From Flavobacterium quisquiliarum (lineage in GTDB: Bacteria; Bacteroidota; Bacteroidia; Flavobacteriales; Flavobacteriaceae), in NCBI RefSeq assembly GCF_019308285.1, contig NZ_WWEM01000033.1, positions 186,001 to 250,000 of the forward strand: a stretch of DNA of 64,000 nt, given 5' to 3'. The notes below the pieces were generated by a model that was not told where the DNA came from, ran no database searches, and saw only the letters and a list, made by a program, of their open reading frames with translations. Within the stretch, counting starts at the first letter, position 1, and every line of letters begins with the position of its first letter. The position numbers and the translations under genes were made by a program. Positions 44,401 through 53,591 of this stretch are shown one piece after another.

Positions 44401-44865
44401 ATGAACATTTTTAACTTCTTTAAACGATCAGATATAAAGTGTCCTAGATGTCTTGGAAAGGGATTTGTAGACTGGAAAGATATTGTTCGTTTAAAAAGAC
44501 AATTGAAATGGGTTCCTGCACCCTGTGCTTACTGCAATGCCACAGGAAGAGTTGAAAAAGAAATGCTCTCAAAAGTGGCTGTAGACTGCATGTATCTCAC
44601 TATAGACTTACCAGAATCGATAATCGAAAAAATAAAAGAAGGTGATAAGGAAACTATTGAAAAAGGCAAACAACGCGAACGTTTTGTAGACTATCTTATA
44701 CAGTATGCAGAAGAACTTTACCTCAAGCAAAACATGGATGCCGAAAGCATTGCAAATCTCTATTTAAGCACAGAGGAAGAAAACGCTACTTTTTCAGTTA
44801 CTAAAGAAGAACTCATTAAATATGTTCAAGGCGTAATCGAATTAAAAAATTCTGAAAGGAATTAA
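44401..44865 (+). CDS. Protein with DnaJ-type zinc ribbon
   Basis: A 154-residue soluble protein. Near the start it has two CxxCxGxG-like motifs, CPRCLGKG (about residue 14) and CAYCNATG (about 42), the zinc-binding halves of the DnaJ cysteine-rich domain, but no J domain or substrate-binding part. Residues 60-150 are helical and charged. It may be a free-standing chaperone-like zinc ribbon; no partner is apparent nearby. A strong 19-bp hairpin lies about 180 bases downstream. Confidence 0.65.
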   Translation: MNIFNFFKRSDIKCPRCLGKGFVDWKDIVRLKRQLKWVPAPCAYCNATGRVEKEMLSKVAVDCMYLTIDLPESIIEKIKEGDKETIEKGKQRERFVDYLIQYAEELYLKQNMDAESIANLYLSTEEENATFSVTKEELIKYVQGVIELKNSERN

Positions 44866-45044
44866 GCAGAAACAAAATACCCCTGAATCTTTGTCTCTTT
44901 GTCTCTCAAAAAGAAAAATACCGTATAAATACGTATAGCCAGCCAAATTTATAGTGGTAATATTGCTATGAATAATTTTTAGTTTAAAATTTAGTTTTCA
45001 CCAAGAGAGCTTTTTTAAATTTTTGTCACTTTTTTTGGAACATA

Positions 45045-45088
45045 AAATGGGATTTCAAATCGCTGGTAACGATTGGAAATCCCATTTT
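45045..45088. terminator. Long hairpin, probable terminator
   Basis: AAAATGGGATTTCAAATCG and CGATTGGAAATCCCATTTT pair over 19 bp with one mismatch, and a T run follows on the plus strand. It is 180 bases after the zinc-ribbon gene. Confidence 0.7.
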
Positions 45089-45204
45089 TTATTTTACTCT
45101 TTTTTGCCCTCCTAAAATTTTAAACTTCAAACCTGAAACAAAAAAATCAAACCTTTGTATCTTTGCAGCTTCCACGCCAGAAAAAATTAAAGCCTAGAAT
45201 CGAC

Positions 45205-46431
45205 ATGATGCGAGAACATTATATTCCGTTTAACAAAGAGTTTTTATTAGAACAGCAGATTGCTTTAGCAAAAGATCCTAAAAGTGCAGATGATTTCAAA
45301 AAGTTATTCGATATCATCGAACATTATTATCACTACGAATCTTTTAATCTAAACCGAAATTTAAAACAGCACTATGCACTTTATGATCCTGATTTAAGCG
45401 AAAGAGAACGTGAAGGTTTTATTGGCAAAAGTGATTTCAGCATTTTCAAAAAAACACTGCTTACGGTTTTAGAGCGAGGCAATTATTACAGAATCGACGA
45501 AGAAACCTTAAAAGCCGCTTTTGAAGAATCGGACTTGATTGGCTTAAATCTCGCAATAGATTTTAATACTTTTAAAGATTTCGAATTATATGCCCGAGGT
45601 CATCATAAAGCGAAAGAAAAAGTTAAGAAGTTTTTTTTCTGGAAAAAAGAAGTTGAAATCGAATATTACGATCGTGTTTTAATTTACCTCAATTACAGCG
45701 ATGCAGATTATCTCGCCGCTAAGAAAGTTAAACTAGGAAAAATGCCGATTGATCCAGGTTCTATCGCTTTGAAAATTTTTAAGCGTGTTCCTAAAAATGA
45801 CCTCGAAACTGTATTCCCAAATGCCGTTCCTAAAATGTCTTTTAAAGACAAAATGCTGCTTTGGGTTCCTGGTGTTTTTGGCGGAATTTCACTCTTAAGT
45901 GCCAAAGTAATTCCGGCTCTTATCAACATGTACGAAGCTTACCAAACTGGTGAAACTATCGATTTGTTGAATAGTAAAACTTCATTAAATCAAGGTTTAA
46001 TTGCACTAGGAATTTTATCAGCTTACTGTTTTCGCCAGTACAATAATTTTGTCAATAAAAAAATCAGATATTCTAAAACTCTTTCTGATAGTTTGTATTT
46101 TAAAAATGTCGGTAATAACAGCGGTGCGTTTTATTCACTTTTAAATTCGTCTGAAGAAGAAGCTTTAAAAGAAACTGTTTTAGCTTATGCCTTTTTAAAC
46201 AGAAGTCAAAATTCTTTGACTGCATCTGAATTAGATTCTCAAATAGAATCTTGGTTTGCCTCTCATTTAAAAACAGATCTAGATTTTGATGTGAACGATG
46301 CTTTACTGAAACTAAAAAGCATTGGTTTAGGAATAGAAAATGATGGGAAATGGAATGTCATTCCGTTAAACGAAGCTCTAATTAAAATTGATGAACTATG
46401 GGACAACGTTTTTGACTATAATCAGAATTAG
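45205..46431 (+). CDS. TMEM143/DUF3754 family protein
   Basis: About 408 residues from the ATG at 45205. An in-frame TTG at 45163 lies inside the -7 box TATCTTTG (45158-45165) and is rejected. The protein is mostly helical and soluble at the N-terminus (REHYIPFNKEFLLEQQIALA). A conserved block follows: IALKIFKRVPKNDLETVFPN (about residue 200), then two membrane helices (GVFGGISLLSAKVIPALI and GLIALGILSAYC) and RQYNNFVNKKIRYSKTLSDS. These define the TMEM143/DUF3754 family. The role is unknown. It stands alone with its own promoter. Confidence 0.82.
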   Translation: MMREHYIPFNKEFLLEQQIALAKDPKSADDFKKLFDIIEHYYHYESFNLNRNLKQHYALYDPDLSEREREGFIGKSDFSIFKKTLLTVLERGNYYRIDEETLKAAFEESDLIGLNLAIDFNTFKDFELYARGHHKAKEKVKKFFFWKKEVEIEYYDRVLIYLNYSDADYLAAKKVKLGKMPIDPGSIALKIFKRVPKNDLETVFPNAVPKMSFKDKMLLWVPGVFGGISLLSAKVIPALINMYEAYQTGETIDLLNSKTSLNQGLIALGILSAYCFRQYNNFVNKKIRYSKTLSDSLYFKNVGNNSGAFYSLLNSSEEEALKETVLAYAFLNRSQNSLTASELDSQIESWFASHLKTDLDFDVNDALLKLKSIGLGIENDGKWNVIPLNEALIKIDELWDNVFDYNQN

Positions 46432-46526
46432 ATTTATGATTTATGGTTAATAGTTTTAGTTTGTTGTTCTGATAATGTATAAGAAATTTCATTAGATTTA
46501 CAGCAACTAACTATAAAACCACAAAA

Positions 46527-46991
46527 ATGAGAACCTTAGACCAATGGTTTACAGAATATGCTGTAAGCCACCAAAACCCGACCAATAAAGCCATACACTA
46601 TATTTGTGTTCCAGCTATTTTCTTTTCTATTGTAGGACTTTTAATGAGTATTCCGAGCGGGATTATTGCCAATATTTTAAAACTAAATTTACCCATTATC
46701 GAAAACTGGGCTTTTGTGGTTTTATTATTTGTTTTGGTTTTTTATATTCGGTTATCCATTGCAATGGCATTTAAAATTGCTTTGTTCTCAGGAATCTGTT
46801 TGATTCTAAATTATTATATCGGGCAAGTTGTGCCGTTATGGATATTTTCGATAGCTGTTTTTGTTATTGCTTGGATTGGGCAGTTTTACGGACATAATAT
46901 TGAAGGTAAAAAACCTTCTTTCTTAAAAGATCTCCAGTTTTTATTAATTGGTCCTGCTTGGGTTGTAGAAAATTTATTTTCTAAGAAATAA
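46527..46991 (+). CDS. Mpo1/DUF962 family membrane protein
   Basis: A 154-residue protein. It opens with TLDQWFTEYAVSHQNPTNKA and IHYICVPAIFFSI, where the spaced histidines are the conserved positions of the Mpo1-like family (YGL010w/DUF962). Yeast Mpo1 is an Fe-dependent dioxygenase that shortens 2-hydroxy fatty acids. Four membrane helices follow, and the closing block GHNIEGKKPSFLKDLQFLLI is diagnostic. It is 7 bases before the methyltransferase gene, so they are likely cotranscribed. Confidence 0.88.
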   Translation: MRTLDQWFTEYAVSHQNPTNKAIHYICVPAIFFSIVGLLMSIPSGIIANILKLNLPIIENWAFVVLLFVLVFYIRLSIAMAFKIALFSGICLILNYYIGQVVPLWIFSIAVFVIAWIGQFYGHNIEGKKPSFLKDLQFLLIGPAWVVENLFSKK

Positions 46992-46998
46992 GATTCCA

Positions 46999-47865
46999 AT
47001 GAAAGCAGAAAAAACAAGTAGAACGGCACAATACATGGCGTTCTTTCGAGCATTGGAAACACAGCAAAAAAACAGCTTATTTTCAGATCCTTACGCTATA
47101 CATTTTATAGATTCAAAACTGAGACTTGCAACGCGATTGTACCACTATCCAATTGTTGCAAAATATATTAATAATACAATAAACAAAAAGATTCCCGGTG
47201 CTTTCTCTTCTGGAATTGCGAGAACAAAATATATCGATAGTTTACTGGAAAATGCCATTTCAAAAGGAGTAAAACAAGTAATAATTCTAGGTGCTGGTTT
47301 TGATACGAGAGCTGTACGTCTTGATTTTTTAAAACCTATTCCTGTAATAGAAATTGATCATCCCAATACTTCCAATTTTAAAGCAGCAATCTATAAAAAA
47401 CGAATTGGTAAAATACCGCAAAACGTAACCTTTCTTCAAATTGATTTTAACAAGCAGGGATTAGATCAATTAGCATCAGAGCACAACTTAGACTTTTCAA
47501 AACCTACAGCAGTAATTTGGGAAGGTGTAACGAATTATCTAACGGAAGAAGCAGTAAAAAGCACGTTTTCTTTTATTTCTAAATTCGCGAGCGGAAGTCA
47601 TATTATTTTCACTTACGTACACAAAGATATTCTTCAAAATCCCGATTCTTTTTTAGGTGGAAAAAAATTACTAAAAGATCTCGAAAATATAGAGGAACAT
47701 TGGACTTTTGGCTTTTTTCCTGAAGAACTTCCGGGATATTTACATCAATTTCATATTGAACTTTTAGAAGATTTAGGAGCCAATGAATATCGTGAAAGAT
47801 TTCTTGCTAAACGTTCTGAAAGCGGCTATGAGTTCTACAGAACTGCAGCTGGGATAAAAAAATAA
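46999..47865 (+). CDS. SAM-dependent methyltransferase (LCM-like)
   Basis: A 288-residue soluble enzyme. It has the leucine-carboxyl-methyltransferase-like form: TSRTAQYMAFFRALETQQKN, SSGIARTKYID (about residue 72), the SAM motif VIILGAGFDTRAVRLDF (about residue 92), EIDHPNTSNFKA and VIWEGVTNYLTEEAV. In bacteria such proteins methylate various small acids; the substrate cannot be told. It follows the Mpo1-like gene by 7 bases. Confidence 0.87.
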   Translation: MKAEKTSRTAQYMAFFRALETQQKNSLFSDPYAIHFIDSKLRLATRLYHYPIVAKYINNTINKKIPGAFSSGIARTKYIDSLLENAISKGVKQVIILGAGFDTRAVRLDFLKPIPVIEIDHPNTSNFKAAIYKKRIGKIPQNVTFLQIDFNKQGLDQLASEHNLDFSKPTAVIWEGVTNYLTEEAVKSTFSFISKFASGSHIIFTYVHKDILQNPDSFLGGKKLLKDLENIEEHWTFGFFPEELPGYLHQFHIELLEDLGANEYRERFLAKRSESGYEFYRTAAGIKK

Positions 47866-48031
47866 TGATCCGTTTTCCGTTAAAAAAATATACTTTAAAT
47901 ACATAAATAAGCAAAACTATTCCATTCATATTGCTAATATTTTCTTAATAAAAAAACAACTGAATGTATAATATTTAATTTTACAATTCGTTAAACAATT
48001 AAGAAACAAACAAATAAAAAACTACAAAAAG

Positions 48032-49234
48032 ATGAAAAAAATCTACATTTTGTTATTCTTTACCGTTGTTAGCAATCTATTTTCTCAAAGCGGAAAAATC
48101 TATCTAAAAAATTCAAAATTTAAAATTGGTGCCGAAAATACTTATGTTTACGAGCCTCCACAGGGAATCACTATTAATGATAATTTTAAAGCTACTTTTA
48201 TAGATTCTTATTACGATTCTCACTCTCAAAAATTAATTAAAAAAGGAAAACTGTATGAGTTTTCAGCAAAAGTTGCCGACTCTGCAAGAACACTTCTGGT
48301 TATCATCACTAACGCACAACAAGTTATAGATAATAATAAAGACCAAGGTTATACTGTTTATCTAAAAACTCAAAATGCTTCCGAACTTGGCAAAACTCTG
48401 GCAAGTGAAATTAATATGAGAAATTATGCGAACTATTTTTTAAAACTAAAAATAGATATCAAACCTGAATCTCAGATTGCAGCGTACGATAAATTATTTG
48501 AAAAATATCCAGAGCTAAAAAGTGATAAATCGTATATGAGCTATCTTTTTCAAAAAAGCTTAATCAACAAAGAAGAAAGCAATAGAGAAGCTTTAATTTT
48601 TGCAGAAAAGTGTCTTAAAAAAGATAAAGAGGAATATTACATGCTGGCTAATGATGCCTATTCTATGAACAAAATGTCTGATGAAAAAGCTAAATTAGAA
48701 AAAGAAATTTTAGCCAAATATCCTTCAGGTACATTAGCAAAAAATCAATTTATTAATCGCTTTTTTGCTAAAAAAGATAAAACAGAAGATTACATTTTAA
48801 AATGTATTGACACTTGCCAAACAAAGTATAAAGGAACTTCGAGGAGAACTTTAGGCCTTTTTTATAACAGTTTAATGGTACAATATCTTAATGACAAAGA
48901 TTTTGAAAAAGCACAAAAAATTGAATCCCAAACAGATAATCCTGCAGGGCTTTATAATGATTTTGCCTGGGGATTAACGGGAGGCGATTTAAGCTCTTCT
49001 GGAAAAGACATTGACTTTGCTTCCAAGATTTCTAAAAGATCATTAACTCTTCTTGCAGAAAAAGAAAAGGAAATCTTTAATCCGCAATACGAGTCACAAT
49101 TTAATATGTATGCCGATACTTATGCCCTAATACTTACAAACAAGGTAATTATGAAGAAGCTTTTAAATATCAAGACAATATTAGAAAAGCGAACGGATTT
49201 GATTCTGGCGGAAAAGAACGTTATGTGGGCATGA
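48032..49234 (+). CDS. N-terminal piece: exported TPR-like part
   Basis: A 400-codon frame with signal peptide KKIYILLFFTVVSNLFSQ. A strand domain to about residue 110 is followed by helical TPR-like repeats (SQIAAYDKLFEKYPELKSDK, EALIFAEKCLKKDK). About the last 33 codons are out of frame because of the deletion at 49133-49137. The native part ends near YADTYALIL. Confidence 0.6.
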   Translation: MKKIYILLFFTVVSNLFSQSGKIYLKNSKFKIGAENTYVYEPPQGITINDNFKATFIDSYYDSHSQKLIKKGKLYEFSAKVADSARTLLVIITNAQQVIDNNKDQGYTVYLKTQNASELGKTLASEINMRNYANYFLKLKIDIKPESQIAAYDKLFEKYPELKSDKSYMSYLFQKSLINKEESNREALIFAEKCLKKDKEEYYMLANDAYSMNKMSDEKAKLEKEILAKYPSGTLAKNQFINRFFAKKDKTEDYILKCIDTCQTKYKGTSRRTLGLFYNSLMVQYLNDKDFEKAQKIESQTDNPAGLYNDFAWGLTGGDLSSSGKDIDFASKISKRSLTLLAEKEKEIFNPQYESQFNMYADTYALILTNKVIMKKLLNIKTILEKRTDLILAEKNVMWA

Positions 49235-49860
49235 TGGAAAAAGTAAAAAGTAAAGATGAAGTAAGAACTTATCTTGAAAATGAAATTAACAGTAATACCG
49301 TTCCTCCTTCACTGGTTGCTAAATTAAAGGAGATTTATATTGCCGAAAACCTTCCGATTGCTGATTTTGAAAAACTAAAAGAAAAGTCAGACAAATTAAA
49401 TGAGGAAGAAAAATCTAAAAAAATTATGGAGCAATTTGGAGGTACAACCCCTGCTGATTTTGCGCTGAAAAATTTAGAAGGTAAAGAAGTTAAACTTTCT
49501 GATTACAAAGGAAAAGTTGTGGTTCTAGACTTTTGGGCAACTTGGTGCGGTCCTTGCAAAGCTTCTTTCCCTAAAATGCAAGAATTAGTTACTAAATACA
49601 AGGATAAAGATGTGACTTTCTTATTTATAAATACTTGGGAAGATAAAAAAGAAGAAGAAGTCTTAAAAAACGTTACAAATTATCTAACGGAAAAAAAATA
49701 CACTTTTCATGTAGTATTTGACTCCAAATCTGAAGTAGTAACTAAGTACAAAATACAAGGAATACCAACCTCTATTCTAATTGGAAAAGATGGAAATATT
49801 TTATTTTCAGGGCATTCTAATAGCAACTTAGGAGAACTTATTGATCAACAATTAAAATAA
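49225..49860 (+). CDS. C-terminal piece: TlpA-like thioredoxin domain
   Basis: A 211-codon frame usable from GTG at 49225 or ATG at 49231, but it reads as the end of the split gene. Residues 70-211 form a TlpA/ResA-type thioredoxin: FALKNLEGKEVKLSDYKGKV, then FWATWCGPCKASFP with the redox CxxC, FINTWED and cis-Pro IPTS. It should reduce disulfides in the periplasm. A stand-alone product would lack a signal peptide, so it would stay in the cytosol. Confidence 0.6.
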   Translation: MGMMEKVKSKDEVRTYLENEINSNTVPPSLVAKLKEIYIAENLPIADFEKLKEKSDKLNEEEKSKKIMEQFGGTTPADFALKNLEGKEVKLSDYKGKVVVLDFWATWCGPCKASFPKMQELVTKYKDKDVTFLFINTWEDKKEEEVLKNVTNYLTEKKYTFHVVFDSKSEVVTKYKIQGIPTSILIGKDGNILFSGHSNSNLGELIDQQLK

Positions 49861-49884
49861 TCTTTAAGAGTTTGAAAAAACTCT

Positions 49885-49916
49885 AAATGCGCAATAAAAA
49901 CCTATTGCGCATTTTT
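49885..49916 (+). terminator. Terminator after the TlpA frame
   Basis: AAATGCGCAATA and TATTGCGCATTT form a perfect 12-bp stem followed by T residues. A second smaller hairpin, AAGAGTTT/AAACTCT, precedes it. Confidence 0.88.
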
Positions 49917-49974
49917 AATGGTATCTTTATTGAATTCAAAATCAATAACTTATTAATCCTAAAAATATATTTTT

Positions 49975-50655
49975 ATGAAAATAACTTATTACGGTCATTC
50001 TTGTTTTTCTGTTTTTGCTAATGGAAAACACCTTCTCTTCGACCCTTTCATCACGCAAAACGAATTAGCAAAAGATATTAATGTCGATGAAATAAAAGCC
50101 GATTATATTTTTATTTCGCACGCCCATTACGACCATATTCTAGATGTGGAAAGAATTGCTAAAAATACCGGAGCCAAAGTCCTTGGAAACTTTGAAATCT
50201 ATAACTGGCTCTTAAAAAAAGGAATCGAAAATGCGCATCCTATCAATCCAGGCGGAAAGTTCAGTTTTGATTTTGGAACCGTAAAATGTGTCATTGCCCA
50301 GCATCCAAGCAGTTTTATGGATGGCAGTTACGGTGGTATTGCCTGCGGTTTTGTGTTGACAACTCCAGATGGAAATTTCTATTATAGTGGCGACACCGCT
50401 TTGACTTTTGATATGCAGTTTATACTGAAATTTACCAAACTTGACTTTGCCGTTTTCCCAATCGGTGATGGTTTGACAATGGGAATTGAAGAAGCTATTG
50501 AAGCTTCAAAACTGGTGGAAGTCAATAAAATTTTAGGCGTTCATTATGATACTTTTGGTTTCATTAAAATGGATCATCAAAAAGCTTTAGACGAATTTAA
50601 AAAAGCAAATCTGAATCTTTTCCTGCCTAAAATTGGCGATACAATCGAATTGTGA
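49975..50655 (+). CDS. UPF0173-type metal-dependent hydrolase
   Basis: A 226-residue metallo-beta-lactamase-fold hydrolase. It opens KITYYGHSCFSVFANGKHLL, with metal site SHAHYDH near residue 51, QHPSSFMDGSYGGIACGF, YYSGDTALTFDM near 137 and VHYDTFGFI near 189. This is the full ligand set of the UPF0173 group. The physiological substrate is unknown. No signal peptide is present. It is monocistronic. Confidence 0.9.
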   Translation: MKITYYGHSCFSVFANGKHLLFDPFITQNELAKDINVDEIKADYIFISHAHYDHILDVERIAKNTGAKVLGNFEIYNWLLKKGIENAHPINPGGKFSFDFGTVKCVIAQHPSSFMDGSYGGIACGFVLTTPDGNFYYSGDTALTFDMQFILKFTKLDFAVFPIGDGLTMGIEEAIEASKLVEVNKILGVHYDTFGFIKMDHQKALDEFKKANLNLFLPKIGDTIEL

Positions 50656-50803
50656 GTTGCTGTATTTCGTGAAAAGGTATTTTTTTTAGCGAAATAAAAC
50701 CAGAAAACGGGCATCAAATTCTGTCAAACCCTGATATCCATTATTTTTTTCAGAAGGCATTAAAATTGTTTCTTATTTTATTATTAATCAAAACTTTAAA
50801 ATA

Positions 50804-51655
50804 ATGAACACATCAAAAATAAATGCCACCAATTCAGAAACGCAATATGCTGCTTTTTCAGACCGAACAATTGCGTATCGATCTATTGGCGAAGGAAATC
50901 CGATTATATTAATTAATCGTTTTAGAGGAACACTTGATACCTGGGATCCTCTGTTTTTAGATCTTCTTGCTGCAAAACATCAAGTCATTACTTTTGATTA
51001 TTCAGGAATTGGATATTCAACAGGAACACTTCCGACTGATGTAAAAGTAGTTGCAAAAGACGTAAAAGATCTGGCCGATTTTCTAAAAATCAAAAGTGCC
51101 ATTTTTATGGGCTGGTCTTACGGTGGCTTGGTTACGCAGGCTGCAACACACCAATATCCAGAATTGGTTACCCATACTATATTGTTAGGAACAGGTCCAA
51201 TAGGAAAAAGAGTGGCGCCATTGGAGCAATCCTTTTTAGATCATGCCTTGAAACCAATCAATGATTTTAACGACGAAGTGATTCTTTTTTTCGAACCAGA
51301 ATCTGAAGAAAGCGTAAAAGCGGCAAAAGCTTCTCATGACCGTATTGCGCAACGAATCGATGTCTCTAAAATCCCTTCGACTATGGAAGTGTTCCAACTG
51401 TATTTTGCTGGAGGCGAAAATGCTGCTGAAGACAAAGAGAACTACAGGGATAAACTGAAAACAACCCAAACACCAATATTAATAATTTCCGGAGATCACG
51501 ATACAAGTTTTGCTGTAGAAAATTGGTATCCGCTGACCAAACAGCTTCCAACATCACAGTTAATTTTACTGCCGCAAACTGGGCACGCTCCCCAGCATCA
51601 AAATATTCCACTGGTAGTAAATTACATCGATAATTTTTTACAGTATACAAAATAG
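50804..51655 (+). CDS. Alpha/beta hydrolase
   Basis: A 283-residue soluble hydrolase. The oxyanion region ILINRFRGTLDTWDP follows the first strands. The nucleophile serine is in GWSYGG (about residue 104), the acid is probably Asp in ISGDHDTSF (about 232), and the histidine is in QTGHAPQHQ (about 262). The family covers esterases, lactonases and haloperoxidase-like enzymes, so no substrate is assigned. Lone gene, convergent with the MtfA-like gene 36 bases away. Confidence 0.9.
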   Translation: MNTSKINATNSETQYAAFSDRTIAYRSIGEGNPIILINRFRGTLDTWDPLFLDLLAAKHQVITFDYSGIGYSTGTLPTDVKVVAKDVKDLADFLKIKSAIFMGWSYGGLVTQAATHQYPELVTHTILLGTGPIGKRVAPLEQSFLDHALKPINDFNDEVILFFEPESEESVKAAKASHDRIAQRIDVSKIPSTMEVFQLYFAGGENAAEDKENYRDKLKTTQTPILIISGDHDTSFAVENWYPLTKQLPTSQLILLPQTGHAPQHQNIPLVVNYIDNFLQYTK

Positions 51656-51691
51656 ATTTCCAGAATTTCTTTTGAAAATAAATCCCTTATT

Positions 51692-52480
51692 TTAGAGGTC
51701 TTCTCTAAAGTTAATCATTGTTTTTACATTTTTATACAACTCCGGAAATTCAATTTTAAAGATTTCCGGGGTTTCAAAAAAATGCTCTAAAATCACTGCC
51801 AAAAATTCAAATTTATTAGTGTAGGCATACTCTCTAAAATACTGTTTTTCTCTAAGTTTATTCGTTAATTCTTCTTGATCAAAATACTTTTCAATTTCTG
51901 TAAATTCGTCATGAAAAATAAGTGCGCCAGGATAGGAACTTCTTCTGGAATGAACATGCAGTACATGCGTAAATTCATGTAAACCTAGATTGATATTGTC
52001 CTTGGTTTCATGTCCGCTTAAAAAATCTTCCCACGAAAAAACAATCGTTTTCATCCTTGGATTATATTCTCCTTTATGATACTCCTGATTTATAGTAGAA
52101 TAATATACTGAGGGATAAACAACTATATTTTCGAATAACTCAAGAAGATAATTTCGCATTCCAAAAGTGAGCATAACATAAGTTCCGGCAATAATCAGTT
52201 TCATTTCCCTAGTCACTTCAATGCCTTTTCCTTCAAAATTATAATACTCAATAAAACTTTCTACGCGGTGTTCGAAATAACTTTTCTTTTTAACAGACAA
52301 ATTAGAATAATACGAAAATTCACGTCTCAGCAGTGCTTTATCTTCTGGATCTAATTTCTTCAAAACGGGATACCAAAATATAAATAATGGTTTATTGAAC
52401 AACATTAAATACATTGGTTCAATAATCCTGAATACAAGTATGAAAAGAAATAAGATTCCAATTAAAAGGAAAAACAGCAT
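51692..52480 (-). CDS. MtfA-like zinc peptidase (M90 family)
   Basis: A 262-residue protein with one N-terminal membrane helix (residues 1-22). Its metal motif is LGLHEFTHVLHVH (HExxH near residue 161), with further acidic ligands in DEFTEIEKYF. The layout YEYFEHRVESFIEYYNFEGK-like opening, VYPSVYY and SWEDFLSGH matches the zinc-dependent MtfA peptidases; E. coli MtfA affects glucose uptake through Mlc. No Mlc or PTS gene is nearby, so the target here is unknown. Confidence 0.85.
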   Translation of the reverse strand: MLFFLLIGILFLFILVFRIIEPMYLMLFNKPLFIFWYPVLKKLDPEDKALLRREFSYYSNLSVKKKSYFEHRVESFIEYYNFEGKGIEVTREMKLIIAGTYVMLTFGMRNYLLELFENIVVYPSVYYSTINQEYHKGEYNPRMKTIVFSWEDFLSGHETKDNINLGLHEFTHVLHVHSRRSSYPGALIFHDEFTEIEKYFDQEELTNKLREKQYFREYAYTNKFEFLAVILEHFFETPEIFKIEFPELYKNVKTMINFREDL

Positions 52481-52641
52481 AGCTATAATGGCATGAAAAA
52501 GCAGAAACCTTTAGCGGTCTCTGCTTTGCTAAAATATAAAAATATTGAACAGTTTTAGTTAAAAAGATAGATTGCCTCAATAATCTTTTAATAAAAATTA
52601 GATTTGTTTGCTAAATTTGTATACACAAAACCATTACTATT

Positions 52642-53244
52642 ATGAGAAAAATAATTGTTTTGTCCATGATTTCTTTAGACGGCGTCATGCAGGCACCAGG
52701 CGGACCAAAAGAAGACAAATCAGACGGTTTTAAATACGGAGGATGGACAGCTCCTTATGGTGACGAAGTGTATCGTAAAGCCGTAGAAAATGAACTTCAA
52801 CCTTCGGCTTACCTTTTGGGGAGAAAGACATTTGAAATCTGGGAAAATTACTGGCCAAAAAACAAAGAATTCTGGCCAGGAATTAATGAAGGCAGTAAAT
52901 ATGTTCTCTCAAAAACCAGAAAAAAATCAGACTGGAAAAACACTATCTTTATCAAAAGTCTGGCAGATATAAAGAAACTTAAAAACTCGGATGGTCTAGA
53001 CATTCAGGTTTGGGGCAGCAGTGAACTTGTTCATCTTTTATTAAAGAATGATTTAGTTGATGAACTTAGATTGAAAATTCATCCATTAATCCTTGGAAAA
53101 GGAAAAAAGCTTTTTGCTAATGATGCCCATCCGTCAGGATTTAGTTTAACAGAAAGTGTTGTTACAACCACAGGAGTAATTCTTGCCACTTATAAACGAA
53201 CTGGCAAAGTAAAAACAGGAAATGCAGAAGATACTATTAAATAA
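52642..53244 (+). CDS. Dihydrofolate-reductase-family protein (RibD C-terminal fold)
   Basis: A 200-residue soluble protein. The opening KIIVLSMISLDGVMQAPGG, YLLGRKTFEIWENYWP near residue 58, and VWGSSELVHLLLKNDLVDEL near 126 followed by HPLILGKGKKLF define the RibD-C/DHFR-like family. The true folate enzyme motifs are not complete, so it is a reductase of unknown substrate rather than FolA. It is followed 27 bases on by a small membrane protein gene. Confidence 0.9.
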   Translation: MRKIIVLSMISLDGVMQAPGGPKEDKSDGFKYGGWTAPYGDEVYRKAVENELQPSAYLLGRKTFEIWENYWPKNKEFWPGINEGSKYVLSKTRKKSDWKNTIFIKSLADIKKLKNSDGLDIQVWGSSELVHLLLKNDLVDELRLKIHPLILGKGKKLFANDAHPSGFSLTESVVTTTGVILATYKRTGKVKTGNAEDTIK

Positions 53245-53271
53245 TCCTCTTTTATAAATCAAACCTAAAAA

Positions 53272-53469
53272 ATGGAGAATAAAAATAATGCACCAATATT
53301 TACTTTACGAATTGTAGCAATCATAGTTGGAATAGCTTTGTATAAACAATTTGATTTTCAAACGATGCAGTTTCAAAAACCTGCATTAGCAGCCGTTTAC
53401 GCCATTACTTTTCTGTTTTCAGTTTATGTTATAATAAAGGATTTTAGAAAAAAACGATCTGAGAAATAA
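53272..53469 (+). CDS. Small hypothetical membrane protein
   Basis: A 65-residue protein with two hydrophobic helices (LRIVAIIVGIALYKQF and AAVYAITFLFSVYVIIKDF) and a basic end (RKKRSEK). I do not recognise a family. It lies 27 bases after the DHFR-family gene in the same direction and starts with an ATG preceded by an A-rich leader, so it is probably cotranscribed. Confidence 0.6.
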   Translation: MENKNNAPIFTLRIVAIIVGIALYKQFDFQTMQFQKPALAAVYAITFLFSVYVIIKDFRKKRSEK

Positions 53470-53591
53470 ACCTGATAAAATATAATAATTAAATAATCAA
53501 AAAGTTATAAAGAAATATTACAATATTTGTTTTTTTTGAAAGAGTAATTTTCTCTGCCTCAAAATAAAAATATCAACCCCAAATCTTAAAA

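Larger units (their letters stand above)
48032..49860 (+). pseudogene. TPR-TlpA fusion gene interrupted by a one-base frameshift
   Basis: Two frames join into one protein of about 609 residues if one T is restored near 49133-49137 (CTTACAAA read as CTTTACAAA). The upstream frame (48032-49234) runs in register to YALIL and then turns into atypical sequence (TNKVIMKKLL). The other frame has no stop from 49105 on and continues the expected text: YKQGNYEEAFKYQDNI, GGKERYVGMMEKVK and the thioredoxin domain. The break could be a real mutation or an assembly error. The pieces have normal composition, so decay, if real, is recent. Confidence 0.8.

Noticed and set aside
45163..45204. Longer TMEM143-like protein from TTG at 45163
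   Set aside because: The TTG is part of the TATCTTTG promoter box; the ATG at 45205 is preferred.
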